This document shows, piece after piece, positions 17,542-26,464 of a stretch of 64,000 bases of DNA. The stretch comes from Dyella sp. A6 (GTDB lineage: Bacteria; Pseudomonadota; Gammaproteobacteria; Xanthomonadales; Rhodanobacteraceae), in contig NZ_CP132911.1 of the NCBI RefSeq assembly GCF_036320485.1, forward strand, positions 2,418,001-2,482,000. The letters are read 5' to 3'. Position 1 is the stretch's first letter. The number at the start of each line of letters is the position of its first letter. The translations under genes were made by a program, and so were the position numbers. Below the pieces are notes generated by a model. That model was not told the origin of the DNA. It searched no databases and saw only the letters and a program-made list of their open reading frames with translations.

Positions 17542-19134
17542 ATGTCCAGCATGGCTCCTGTCCTGATTGCCGGCAGCTGGCGCCAGGCCAGCGATGCCAC
17601 CGGCCACTTCAACGCCGAGAACCCGACCACCGGCGCCGCCATCGCCGGAGACTTCCCGGTCTCCGGCGCGGCCGACCTGGAGGCTGCGCTGAGTGCCGCC
17701 GTCGACGTCGCCGCCGAACTCGCGGCGACGCCGCCGGAACGCATCGCCGCGTTTCTCGAGGCCTATGCCGATGGCATCGACGCGGCTGCCGATGAACTGA
17801 TCGAACTGGCCCACGCGGAAACCGCACTGCCGCGCGAGCCGCGTCTGGCCAAGGCGGAACTGCCGCGTACCAGCGGCCAGCTGCGCCAGGCCGCCGCGGC
17901 GGTGCGCGGCTACCGCTGGACACAGCCGGTGATCGACACCGCCGCCGGCCTGCGCTCGCACCTGGCACCGCTGCACAAGCCGGTGCTGGTGTTCGGGCCG
18001 AACAATTTTCCGTACGCCTTCAATGCCATCGCCGGCAGCGATTTCGCCTCGGCCATCGCCGCCCGCAACCCGGTCATCGCCAAGGCACATCCCTCGCATC
18101 CGCACACCAGCCGGCGACTCGCCGAGATCGCCCACGCCGCGCTGCTCGCCACCGGCCTGCCGCCGGCCGCGGTGCAGATGCTGTATCACTTCGACAACGA
18201 GCCCGGCCTGCGCCTGTGCGGCGACAGCCGTCTTGGCGCGATCGGCTTCACCGGCAGCCGTGCCGGCGGACTGGCGATCAAGGCCGCCGCCGACCGCGCG
18301 GGCATTCCGGTCTATGTCGAGCTGTCCAGCGTGAACCCGGTGTTCATGCTGCCCGGCATCCTGGCCGAACAGGGCGAGGCTCTGGCCGGCGAGTTCTTCG
18401 CCTCCTGCACCATGGGCAGCGGCCAGTTCTGCACCAACCCGGGCGTGGTGACCGTGCCGACCGGCGCGGACGGCGACGCCTTTGTCGAAGCGGCACGCCA
18501 GCGCTTCGCCGCCGCCTCGCCGTCGGTGGTGTTCTCGCGCGGGGTGCTCGATCACCTGGCCAGCAACGTGGACGTGCTGCGCGCCGCGGGCGCGGACTGC
18601 CTGGCCGGCGGTGCGCGCGGCAACGGTCCCGGCTACGACTACCAGCCGACCCTGCTCAGCGTCGACGCGGCAACCTTCCTGCGCAACCCGGCCGCCCTGC
18701 AAACCGAGGCCTTCGGCCCGACCAGCCTGCTGGTGCGCGCCGCCGACATCGACACCATGGTGGCGCTGGCCGCTGCCTTCGAGGGCAACCTCACCGGCAC
18801 GCTGTACCGCGCCGCCGACGGTCGTGACGACGCGGCCTGGCAGCGCGTGGCAGCGGCGCTGCGGCCGCGTGTCGGGCGCCTGATCGCCAACCGGATGCCG
18901 ACCGGCGTCGCGGTCAGTCCGGCGATGAACCACGGTGGCCCCTACCCCAGCACCGGTCACCCTGGCTTCACCGCGGTCGGCATGCCCGCGGCGATCCGTC
19001 GCTTCGCCGCCCTGCACAGCTACGACCATGTGCCCGACCCGCTGCTGCCGGCCGAGCTGCGCGACCGCAACCCCGGCGGTGTGCCGCGTCTGGTCGACGG
19101 GCACTGGAGCGACGCCGACCTGGAGACGGCATGA
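17542..19134 (+). CDS. 2-oxoglutarate semialdehyde dehydrogenase (NADP+)
   Basis: 530 residues of the aldehyde dehydrogenase superfamily. It carries the catalytic Cys in GSGQFCTNPG, the general-base Glu region VYVELSSVNP and the cofactor segment GPNNFPYAFNAIAGSDF. The long form with these variant motifs is typical of the 2,5-dioxovalerate dehydrogenases that finish hydroxyproline (and arabinose) catabolism by making 2-oxoglutarate. It starts two bases after the preceding stop and overlaps the next gene by 4 bp. Confidence 0.9.
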   Translation: MSSMAPVLIAGSWRQASDATGHFNAENPTTGAAIAGDFPVSGAADLEAALSAAVDVAAELAATPPERIAAFLEAYADGIDAAADELIELAHAETALPREPRLAKAELPRTSGQLRQAAAAVRGYRWTQPVIDTAAGLRSHLAPLHKPVLVFGPNNFPYAFNAIAGSDFASAIAARNPVIAKAHPSHPHTSRRLAEIAHAALLATGLPPAAVQMLYHFDNEPGLRLCGDSRLGAIGFTGSRAGGLAIKAAADRAGIPVYVELSSVNPVFMLPGILAEQGEALAGEFFASCTMGSGQFCTNPGVVTVPTGADGDAFVEAARQRFAAASPSVVFSRGVLDHLASNVDVLRAAGADCLAGGARGNGPGYDYQPTLLSVDAATFLRNPAALQTEAFGPTSLLVRAADIDTMVALAAAFEGNLTGTLYRAADGRDDAAWQRVAAALRPRVGRLIANRMPTGVAVSPAMNHGGPYPSTGHPGFTAVGMPAAIRRFAALHSYDHVPDPLLPAELRDRNPGGVPRLVDGHWSDADLETA

Positions 19135-20336
19135 GCGGACAGATCGGCGGACTGGACCCGGCACGCGCACTGGACGGCCTGGCGGCCTGGGCGACGCCGG
19201 CGGCACCGATCGATGCCGACGAATACGGCCGCCGCCATGAGCAGGCCCGCCGCCTGCTGCGCGAACACGGCGCCGATGCCCTGCTGCTGACGGCCGGCAC
19301 GTCGCTGCGCTACTTCAGCGGCATCGGCTGGGGTGCCAGCGAGCGGCTGGTGGCGCTGCTGCTGCCGCTGCACGGCGAGCCGGTGGCGATCTGCCCGGCC
19401 TTCGAAACCGGCTCGCTGTCGCACGCACTGAAGGTGCCGGCCGCGCTGCATACGTGGGAAGAACACGAGGACCCGCAGCAGCTGGTCGCCGCCGCGCTGC
19501 GTGCAGGCGGCGGCAGCACGCTGGCGCTGGACCCGCAGGCGCCGTATGGCGTGGCCAGCCGCCTGCGTGAGGCGCTGGACGGAGGCCGGCTGATCGATGC
19601 CACCCCGATCATCGACGGCTGCCGGCGCTGCAAGTCGGCCGCCGAACTGGCGTTGATGGAACAGGCCACCGCAATGACCCTGGAGGTGCACCGGCGTGCC
19701 GCGGCGATGCTGCACGAAGGCATCGGCACCGACACCGTGGTGCGCTTCATCGACGCCGCGCACCGCGCGCTGGGCGCCGACAACGGTTCGACCTTCTGCA
19801 TCGTGCAGTTCGGCGAGGCCACCGCCTACCCGCATGGCATTCCCGGCGTACAGCACCTGCGCGAAAACCAGCTGGTGCTGATCGACACCGGCTGCACCGT
19901 GCAGGGCTATCACTCGGACATCACCCGCAGCTACGTGTTCGGCCGCGCGGAGGCGGAGCAGCAACGCATCTGGGATCTGGAACAGGCCGCGCAGCGCGCC
20001 GCGTTCGAGGCGGTACGCCCCGGAGTGAGCTGCGAGAGCATCGACCACGCCGCGCGCAAGGTGCTGGAAGCGGCCGGACTCGGACCCGACTATCGCCTGC
20101 CCGGGCTGCCGCACCGCACCGGCCACGGCTGCGGCATGGCCATCCACGAAGCGCCCTACCTGGTACGCGGCGACACCACCGCGCTGCAGCCGGGCATGTG
20201 CTTCAGCGACGAGCCGATGATTGTGGTGCCGGGCCGCTTCGGCATCCGCCTCGAGGACCACTTCCACGTCACCGACGACGGCGCGGCCTGGTTCACCCAG
20301 CCCTCGCCCGCCATCGACCAACCCTTCGCCAGCTGA
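19131..20336 (+). CDS. M24 Xaa-Pro peptidase (prolidase-like)
   Basis: 401 residues, creatinase/prolidase fold. The metal ligands are present: Asp in DTGCTVQGYHSDITRSY (two Asp), His in HRTGHGCGMAIHE, Glu in FSDEPMIV and Glu in GIRLEDHFHV. M24B enzymes cleave Xaa-Pro (and Xaa-hydroxyproline) bonds. Coupled by ATGA to the hydroxyproline genes, it is well placed to free hydroxyproline from di- or oligopeptides (inference). No signal peptide, so cytoplasmic. Confidence 0.88.
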   Translation: MSGQIGGLDPARALDGLAAWATPAAPIDADEYGRRHEQARRLLREHGADALLLTAGTSLRYFSGIGWGASERLVALLLPLHGEPVAICPAFETGSLSHALKVPAALHTWEEHEDPQQLVAAALRAGGGSTLALDPQAPYGVASRLREALDGGRLIDATPIIDGCRRCKSAAELALMEQATAMTLEVHRRAAAMLHEGIGTDTVVRFIDAAHRALGADNGSTFCIVQFGEATAYPHGIPGVQHLRENQLVLIDTGCTVQGYHSDITRSYVFGRAEAEQQRIWDLEQAAQRAAFEAVRPGVSCESIDHAARKVLEAAGLGPDYRLPGLPHRTGHGCGMAIHEAPYLVRGDTTALQPGMCFSDEPMIVVPGRFGIRLEDHFHVTDDGAAWFTQPSPAIDQPFAS

Positions 20337-20352
20337 CTCCGAGAAGACTGCC

Positions 20353-22125
20353 ATGCCCATGCTGATGCTCAGCCTTGCCTGCGCCGCCGGCCTCGCCGCT
20401 GCCACACCCGCCCATGCGCTGCCATCGCCGGATGCCAGCTTCAAGGCGCTGTACACGCGCGAGTGGAACTGGCGCCAGGCGCAGTTCGCCGACGACGAGG
20501 ATTCCAGCTCGGACGAACCCGCCGCCCACCTGCCGCATGTCGACGCCGCCACCCAGGCCAGCCGGCAGGCGTACTGGCAGCAGGTGATGGACCAGCTGAA
20601 GGCGATTCCGCGCGACAAGCTGAGCCCGGCCGACCAGGTCAACTACGACGTCTACACCTACCAGATCCGCACCCTGCTGACCGACCAGAAGTACCGCACC
20701 TGGGAAATGCCCTTCAACAGCGACACCGCGTTCTGGAGCGACCTCGGCTTCACCGCGCGCAGCCATATCCGCGATGCGCAGGGCTATCGCAACTACCTCA
20801 GCCAGCTCAGCGAGATTCCGCGCTACTTCGGCGAGCAGATCGACAACATGCGGATGGGCCTGGCGCGCGGCTTCAGCCAGCCCAGGGTGATCCTGCAGGG
20901 TCGCAACGACTACATTGCCGGCATCGCCGATGCCACGGGCGAGAGCAACCTGTTCTACACCCCGTTCCGCAAGATGCCCGACAGCATCCCGGCCAGCGAG
21001 CAGGCCGCACTGCGGGCACAGGCGCTGAAGGAGATCGAGGCCGACGTGATCCCGGCCTACACCCGCCTGCTGCACTTCATGCGCGACGTGTACGCGAAGC
21101 AGGCACGCGATTCGATCGATGCCTATGCGCTGCCCGACGGCAAGGCCTTCTACCAGTCGCAGATCTACGAATACACCACGCTGGACATGACCCCGCAGCA
21201 GATCCACGCGCTGGGACTGAAGGAAATGGCGCGCATCCACCAGGAGATGCTCGACACCATCAAGCAGACCGGCTTCAAGGGCAGCTTCGCGCAGTTCCTG
21301 CACTTCCTGCGCACCGACCCGCGCTTCTATGCCAGGACGCCGAAGGAGCTGCTGATGGACGCGGCGTGGATCGCCAAGGAAGTCGATGGCGTGGTCGGCC
21401 AGTACATCGGCCACCTGCCGCGCGAGCGCTTCGCGATCAAGCCGGTGCCGGCGGACCTGGCACCGTTCTACACCGGCGGCCGCGGCGGCCCCGGCATCTA
21501 CCTGGTCAACACCTACGACCTGCCCGCGCGGCCGCTGTACTCGCTGCCGGCGCTGACCCTGCACGAGTCCTCGCCGGGACATGCGCTGCAGATGCCGCTG
21601 GCGGCCGAGTTCACCTGGCTGCCCGACTTCCGCCGCTACAGCTACATCTCCGCCTACGGCGAGGGCTGGGCGCTGTACTGCGAATATCTCGGCCAGGAGA
21701 TGGGCATCTATAAGACGCCCTACCAGCGCTTCGGCTATCTCAGCTACCAGGCCTGGCGCGCGGCACGGCTGGTGGTGGACACCGGCATCCACGCCATGGG
21801 CTGGACCCGCAAGCAGGCACAGGACTACATGCGCGAGAACACCGCGCTGGCCGATCACGAAATCGAGACCGAGGTCGACCGCTACATTGCGTGGCCCGCG
21901 CAGGCGCTGTCCTATTACCTGGGCGAAATGGCGATACGCGACGATCGTGCCAAAGCCGAAAAGGCACTGGGCGCGAAGTTCGACATCCGCAACTTCCACG
22001 ACGCGGTGCTCTCCACCGGCTCGGTGCCGCTGCCGGTGCTGAACGCGCGGATCGACCGTTTCATCGCCGATGGCGGCAAGTCGCCCTACGCCGACGACAG
22101 CCACTGCAACTGCGCCACCCACTGA
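20353..22125 (+). CDS. DUF885 family secreted metallopeptidase
   Basis: 590 residues with a short signal peptide (ending PAHA). The DUF885 signature HESSPGH and YGEGWALYCEYLG provide the HExxxGH zinc site and its Glu partner. Members are thought to be M32/M3-like peptidases. It lies 16 bp after the prolidase gene, so it probably belongs to the same transcript, and could trim proline/hydroxyproline-rich peptides in the periplasm. The substrate is inference. Confidence 0.82.
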   Translation: MPMLMLSLACAAGLAAATPAHALPSPDASFKALYTREWNWRQAQFADDEDSSSDEPAAHLPHVDAATQASRQAYWQQVMDQLKAIPRDKLSPADQVNYDVYTYQIRTLLTDQKYRTWEMPFNSDTAFWSDLGFTARSHIRDAQGYRNYLSQLSEIPRYFGEQIDNMRMGLARGFSQPRVILQGRNDYIAGIADATGESNLFYTPFRKMPDSIPASEQAALRAQALKEIEADVIPAYTRLLHFMRDVYAKQARDSIDAYALPDGKAFYQSQIYEYTTLDMTPQQIHALGLKEMARIHQEMLDTIKQTGFKGSFAQFLHFLRTDPRFYARTPKELLMDAAWIAKEVDGVVGQYIGHLPRERFAIKPVPADLAPFYTGGRGGPGIYLVNTYDLPARPLYSLPALTLHESSPGHALQMPLAAEFTWLPDFRRYSYISAYGEGWALYCEYLGQEMGIYKTPYQRFGYLSYQAWRAARLVVDTGIHAMGWTRKQAQDYMRENTALADHEIETEVDRYIAWPAQALSYYLGEMAIRDDRAKAEKALGAKFDIRNFHDAVLSTGSVPLPVLNARIDRFIADGGKSPYADDSHCNCATH

Positions 22126-22148
22126 CCAGACCGGAGCGGAGCCCGACG

Positions 22149-23717
22149 ATGCCAGCGAAAGGATCCTTCCACCGCGAGCTCGGCCTGACCGACCTCACCT
22201 TCATCGGCCTGGGCGCCATCTTCGGCTCCGGCTGGCTGTTCTCGGCCAGCCACGTGGCGGCCATCGCCGGCCCCGCCGGCATGCTGTCGTGGCTGGTCGG
22301 CGGCGGCGCCGTGCTGCTGCTGGGCCTGGTCTACTGCGAACTGGGCGCGGCGCTGCCGCGTGCCGGCGGCGTGGTGCGCTACCCGGAGTACTCGCACGGG
22401 GTGCTGCTGGGCTCGCTGATGGCCTTCGTCACCCTGATCGCCTTTTCCAGCCTGATCGCGATCGAGACCGTGGCATGCCGGCAGTATGCCGCCGCGTGGT
22501 TTCCCGCCCTGAGCCGCGACGCGGCCGGCGATCCCACCGTGCTGGGCTGGCTGGTGCAGCTGGCCCTGCTGGCGCTGTTCTTCGGCCTGAACTACTTCAG
22601 CGTCAAGACGTTCGCCAAGGCCAACAACCTGGTCAGCGTGTTCAAGTTCGTGGTGCCGCTGCTGGTGATCGTGGTGCTGCTACTGCACTTTCATCCGCAG
22701 AACATGCACGCGCACGGGTTCGCGCCGCACGGCTTCGCCGGGGTGGAAGGTGCGGTGTCGGCCGGCGGCGTGATCTTCGCCTATCTGGGGCTGACCCCGA
22801 TCGTCTCGGTGGCCAGCGAGGTACGCGAACCGCAGCGCACCATCCCGATCGCGCTGATCCTGTCGGTGCTGCTTTCCACCGCGATCTACCTGCTGCTGCA
22901 ACTGGCTTTCCTGGGCAGTATTCCGGCGCCGCTGCTGGCGCATGGCTGGGGTGACATCGGCACCCTGTTCTCGCTGCCCTATCACGACATCGCGCTGGCC
23001 CTGGGGATCGGCTGGCTGGCCGTACTGGTGGTGTGCGACGCTGTGATCTCGCCCAGCGGCACCGGCAACATCTACATGAACGCGACGCCGCGGGTGGTCT
23101 ATGCATGGGCACGCAGCGGCGCGTTCTTCCCGTACTTCGCGCGAATCGATGCCGGCTCGGGCATCCCGCGCCCGGCGCTGTGGCTGAGCTTCGCGCTGTC
23201 GGTGTTCTGGACCCTGCCGTTCCCGTCGTGGCAGGCGATGATCAACGTGGTGTCGGCGGCGCTGGTGCTGAGCTATGCGATCGCACCGATCACCGTCGCC
23301 GCACTGCGCCGCAACGCACCCACGCTGGAGCGGCCGTTCCGGGTCCGCGGCATCAGCGTACTCGGACCACTGTCGTTCATCATCGCGACGCTGATCGTGT
23401 ACTGGTCGAACTGGCAGACCGTGTCGTGGCTGCTCGGCCTGCAGATCGCCCTGTTCGCGGTGTATGCGCTGTACCGCCTGCCCTCCGCCGAAGGCCGCGC
23501 CCGGCTGCGCGACGAAGCCGCCGGCAGCTGGTGGCTGGTGGTGTACTACGCCCTGCTCATCGCGCTGTCCTGGCTCGGCACCTTCGGCGGCCGCGGCAGT
23601 CTGGCGCAGCCCTGGGATTCGCTGGCCGCGGCGCTGGTCGGCCTGGTCATCTACCACTGGGGGGCACGCAGCGGCCTGCCCGCCCACCGGCTGGACCTGG
23701 GCTCCGACAACGACTGA
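22149..23717 (+). CDS. APC-family amino acid permease
   Basis: 522 residues, about twelve to fourteen membrane helices. The N-terminal LTFIGLGAIFGSGWLF is the unwound helix-1 motif of the amino acid-polyamine-organocation superfamily. It is last in the hydroxyproline operon, 23 bp after the DUF885 gene, so the likely cargo is hydroxyproline, proline or a small peptide breakdown product (inference). A GC-rich hairpin follows. Confidence 0.88.
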   Translation: MPAKGSFHRELGLTDLTFIGLGAIFGSGWLFSASHVAAIAGPAGMLSWLVGGGAVLLLGLVYCELGAALPRAGGVVRYPEYSHGVLLGSLMAFVTLIAFSSLIAIETVACRQYAAAWFPALSRDAAGDPTVLGWLVQLALLALFFGLNYFSVKTFAKANNLVSVFKFVVPLLVIVVLLLHFHPQNMHAHGFAPHGFAGVEGAVSAGGVIFAYLGLTPIVSVASEVREPQRTIPIALILSVLLSTAIYLLLQLAFLGSIPAPLLAHGWGDIGTLFSLPYHDIALALGIGWLAVLVVCDAVISPSGTGNIYMNATPRVVYAWARSGAFFPYFARIDAGSGIPRPALWLSFALSVFWTLPFPSWQAMINVVSAALVLSYAIAPITVAALRRNAPTLERPFRVRGISVLGPLSFIIATLIVYWSNWQTVSWLLGLQIALFAVYALYRLPSAEGRARLRDEAAGSWWLVVYYALLIALSWLGTFGGRGSLAQPWDSLAAALVGLVIYHWGARSGLPAHRLDLGSDND

Positions 23718-23731
23718 CCACCCGACTCTGA

Positions 23732-23752
23732 CCCGGCGCCAAAGTCGCCGGG
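23732..23752 (+). terminator. Hairpin after the hydroxyproline operon
   Basis: CCCGGCG / CGCCGGG stem with a 7-nt loop, 15 bp after the permease stop. There is no T-run; it may be a weak or Rho-assisted end of the operon. Confidence 0.4.
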
Positions 23753-23859
23753 CATGCGCGCCCCCGGTCCGCCATCGAGCGGCAGGCCGGGCTTCCGCCG
23801 GGCGCGACAGACCTGTCCGACAGGCGGGCGATGGCGGATCGTCCGCAGGAGTTTGAAGC

Positions 23860-26214
23860 ATGGACCGTCGCCGCTTTCTGCAAGGCATGGCCACCACCGC
23901 AGCCGTCGGTCTGGCGGCCGGGCGCCCCGGCCGGGCCGGCACCCCCGACGCAACGGCCACGCGTGCCGCGCCACCGCCGATACGCATTCCCAGCGCGCAG
24001 GCGCAGCTCGCCGGGAAGCAGGCGATCGCACGCTTCAGTCAGTCCGGGCAGGACTGGCAGGTGCTGGAAGACTTCAGCCATCCCGACGGCGCGCTGGCCC
24101 TGGTCTGCGGCGACCAGGCCTGCGTGCTGGCCAAGCGCACCGAAGCGGCCTACAGCGAGGCATCCACGCCGTACTTCGGCATGCGCCAGGCCGATATCGC
24201 CCTGGCCGGTGCCGACCTGCTGGCCGACCACCTGCTGAGCCACGGCGAGCCCGACGAGGCGCAGGTACGCCTGGCTGCACCACCGGTGGCCTCGCAGCTC
24301 AACCCGGCGGACTACTACGGACGCCTGCCGTGGACCAGTTTCGTCGGCACCCGCCAGTGCTCCGACACGATGCCGGTGTATACCGCCGGCAGCACGCGTA
24401 CCTACCACGCCGAGCAGGTGTTCGCCGAACTGCACGACGCGGAAAAAGTGGCGCGTCGGCGCGAAGGCCTGCTCGGCGGCTGGCTGCCCGCGGTACACAA
24501 GGTGGTGCCGCTGGACGACGGTCGCTGGTACGACGTACTGGTCTTCGCCGACGTCGATGCCGACGACCGTTTCGTGGTGCAGACCTGGCATCGCACCGCT
24601 CTGGTCGAACACGGCCGGATCAGCCGTGTCGTCTACGGCCACAGTTACCCCAGCTACCCGCCGCGCCGCGAACCGCCGGCGGCCGCCGACTTCTATGCCG
24701 CGCTGCTGCGCTTCCACGATGCCTGGCAGGCCGAACTGGCCGGCGCGGCGGCGACCTCGCTGCCCGTGGCCGGCTGGGACGACATGCCGCGCTTCGCCTT
24801 CGCACGCGAGCTGGTGGTGCGTCCTGGCGGCAGCTACCCGAAGTACGGCGCCGTGGACCGCGACTACTACGGCAACGAGTACGACGGCTTCCAGGACACC
24901 TTCACCAGCTCGCTGTACGCCAACCTGGAATGGGGCCGCTTCGAGCAGGCGGCGGCGGTCCTCGACGAATACTTCACCGACTTCGTCTACGCCGACGGCC
25001 TGATCAACATGCGTGGCCCGGAAACCGGCCAGTACGGCCTGACCCTGTCGCTGCTGGCGCGCTACCTGCACTACACCGGCGACCGCGCGCTGCTGCTGAA
25101 GCACCGCGAAAAGATCCAGGCCACCGCCACGTTGCTGGTGCAGCTGCACGACGAAAGCCTGAAGCTGCCCGATACCGCGCCGGGCCATGGCCTGATCCAC
25201 GGCTGGAACGAATCCGATTCCTGCCTGTTCCCCGACCCCAGCCTGTGGTGGAAGCCGTACTACGCCAACAGTGCGATGGCGGCCCGCGGACTGGCCGACC
25301 TGGCCGCCGTATGGCCGTCGCTGCAACCCGGTGCTGGCGCACAGGCCGCCGACTGGCAACGCCGCGCGAGGATGCTTCGCACGCAGACGGAGCACACGCT
25401 GCGCGCCAATGTCCGCCATGATCTGAGCCCGCCGTATGTCGGCCCACTGCCCGGGGTGAGCTTGACCTTCCGAGAGTCGCTGGCCCACGAACATCCCAGC
25501 GAACAGCAGTGGCCGCACCGCGCGTACGCCGAACTGCTGCAGGCCGACGTGCTGCCGGACGAACTGGCCAACCTGGTGATCGACTGCATGCGCGGCCATG
25601 GCGCGACCAGCATCGGGGTGGTCGCCAACATCGGCCCGGTCGATCCGCATGCGCGCGACATCCTGGGTTTCATCTCCTACGGCTATGCGCAGCAGTTGCT
25701 GCGGCTGGACCGCATCGACGAGTACCTGCTGTTCCTCTACGCGCACCGCCACCATGTGCACACGCCGGGCGGCTGGACCGCGGGCGAGGTGACCGGACTG
25801 GATGGCAGCATGCCGCTGTTCTGCATGCCCGCGCAGATGACCATTCCACTGCTGCTGCGCTGGATGCTGGTCAGCGAGGACAGCGCGGGCGACACGCTGT
25901 ACCTGGGCCGTGCGATACCGCACGCCTGGCTGCACAGCGGCACGTCCATCGCCTGCAGCGCATTGCCCACGCGCTGGGGCAAGACCGGGTTCGCTCTGCA
26001 ACTGCAGGCCGACCGGCACCATCTGCACGGACATGTGGACATGCCACCGGACGCACCCGACAACGCCTGGCTCAGCCTGCGCCTGCCACCGGGCCGGCAA
26101 TGGCGCGAAGTGCGTGCCGACGGACGCGTGCTCGAAGCACATCCACGCGGCGACCGCTTCAGGTTGCCGCGACATGCCACCGGACGACTGACGATCGAGG
26201 CCGCCCTGGCCTGA
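23860..26214 (+). CDS. Tat-exported (alpha/alpha)6-barrel hydrolase-like protein
   Basis: 784 residues. The N-terminus MDRRRFLQGMATTAAVGLAAG is a twin-arginine signal. The middle (about 340-620) has features of six-hairpin glycosidases: EYDGFQDTFTSSLYANLEWGRF, DGLINMRGPETGQYGLTLSLLARYLHYTGD and GLIHGWNESDSC. The C-terminal part is predicted beta-rich. I cannot assign a CAZy family. Its place before the GH127 gene suggests a periplasmic glycosidase acting on the same polymer. It starts 142 bp after the permease, beyond a hairpin. Confidence 0.65.
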   Translation: MDRRRFLQGMATTAAVGLAAGRPGRAGTPDATATRAAPPPIRIPSAQAQLAGKQAIARFSQSGQDWQVLEDFSHPDGALALVCGDQACVLAKRTEAAYSEASTPYFGMRQADIALAGADLLADHLLSHGEPDEAQVRLAAPPVASQLNPADYYGRLPWTSFVGTRQCSDTMPVYTAGSTRTYHAEQVFAELHDAEKVARRREGLLGGWLPAVHKVVPLDDGRWYDVLVFADVDADDRFVVQTWHRTALVEHGRISRVVYGHSYPSYPPRREPPAAADFYAALLRFHDAWQAELAGAAATSLPVAGWDDMPRFAFARELVVRPGGSYPKYGAVDRDYYGNEYDGFQDTFTSSLYANLEWGRFEQAAAVLDEYFTDFVYADGLINMRGPETGQYGLTLSLLARYLHYTGDRALLLKHREKIQATATLLVQLHDESLKLPDTAPGHGLIHGWNESDSCLFPDPSLWWKPYYANSAMAARGLADLAAVWPSLQPGAGAQAADWQRRARMLRTQTEHTLRANVRHDLSPPYVGPLPGVSLTFRESLAHEHPSEQQWPHRAYAELLQADVLPDELANLVIDCMRGHGATSIGVVANIGPVDPHARDILGFISYGYAQQLLRLDRIDEYLLFLYAHRHHVHTPGGWTAGEVTGLDGSMPLFCMPAQMTIPLLLRWMLVSEDSAGDTLYLGRAIPHAWLHSGTSIACSALPTRWGKTGFALQLQADRHHLHGHVDMPPDAPDNAWLSLRLPPGRQWREVRADGRVLEAHPRGDRFRLPRHATGRLTIEAALA

Positions 26215-26274
26215 CCATCCCTGCCCCCAGATGCCGGATATTCACCCCAACAGGTGACGATAAACATAACCAAA

Positions 26275-26286
26275 TAGACGTCTAGA
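26275..26286. promoter_or_regulatory. Overlapping palindromes upstream of the GH127 gene
   Basis: TAGACGTCTA (26275-26284) overlaps GTCTAGAC (26279-26286) in an unusually A/T-rich stretch. It looks like a dimeric repressor site. The half-sequence AGACGTCT equals a MetJ box, but no methionine gene is nearby. Function unknown. Confidence 0.3.
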
Positions 26287-26309
26287 CACCTATTACATGG
26301 ACACATCGA

Positions 26310-26334
26310 CGACTATGCCGTATTCCGCATCCAA
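26310..26334 (+). promoter_or_regulatory. 25-bp motif shared with the hydroxyproline operon, copy B
   Basis: The core is TGCCGTATTCCGCATCC, preceded by CGACTA, identical to 12965-12989 at 24 of 25 positions. It lies 130 bp before the GH127 start. Confidence 0.45.
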
Positions 26335-26464
26335 CACCGGCAAATGACACAAGACGTATCGAGCATGTAACGGCAGGATGAAAGCATGGGGTCACACCCG
26401 TTCCATACGCCAGTGGTGACGTCACCACGTGTCCCACGGCCATCCAACATGTTGGGGGAGCAAC

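Noticed and set aside
26275..26284. MetJ repressor site
   Set aside because: The half-site matches AGACGTCT but neighbouring genes have no link to methionine and MetJ is not expected in this group.
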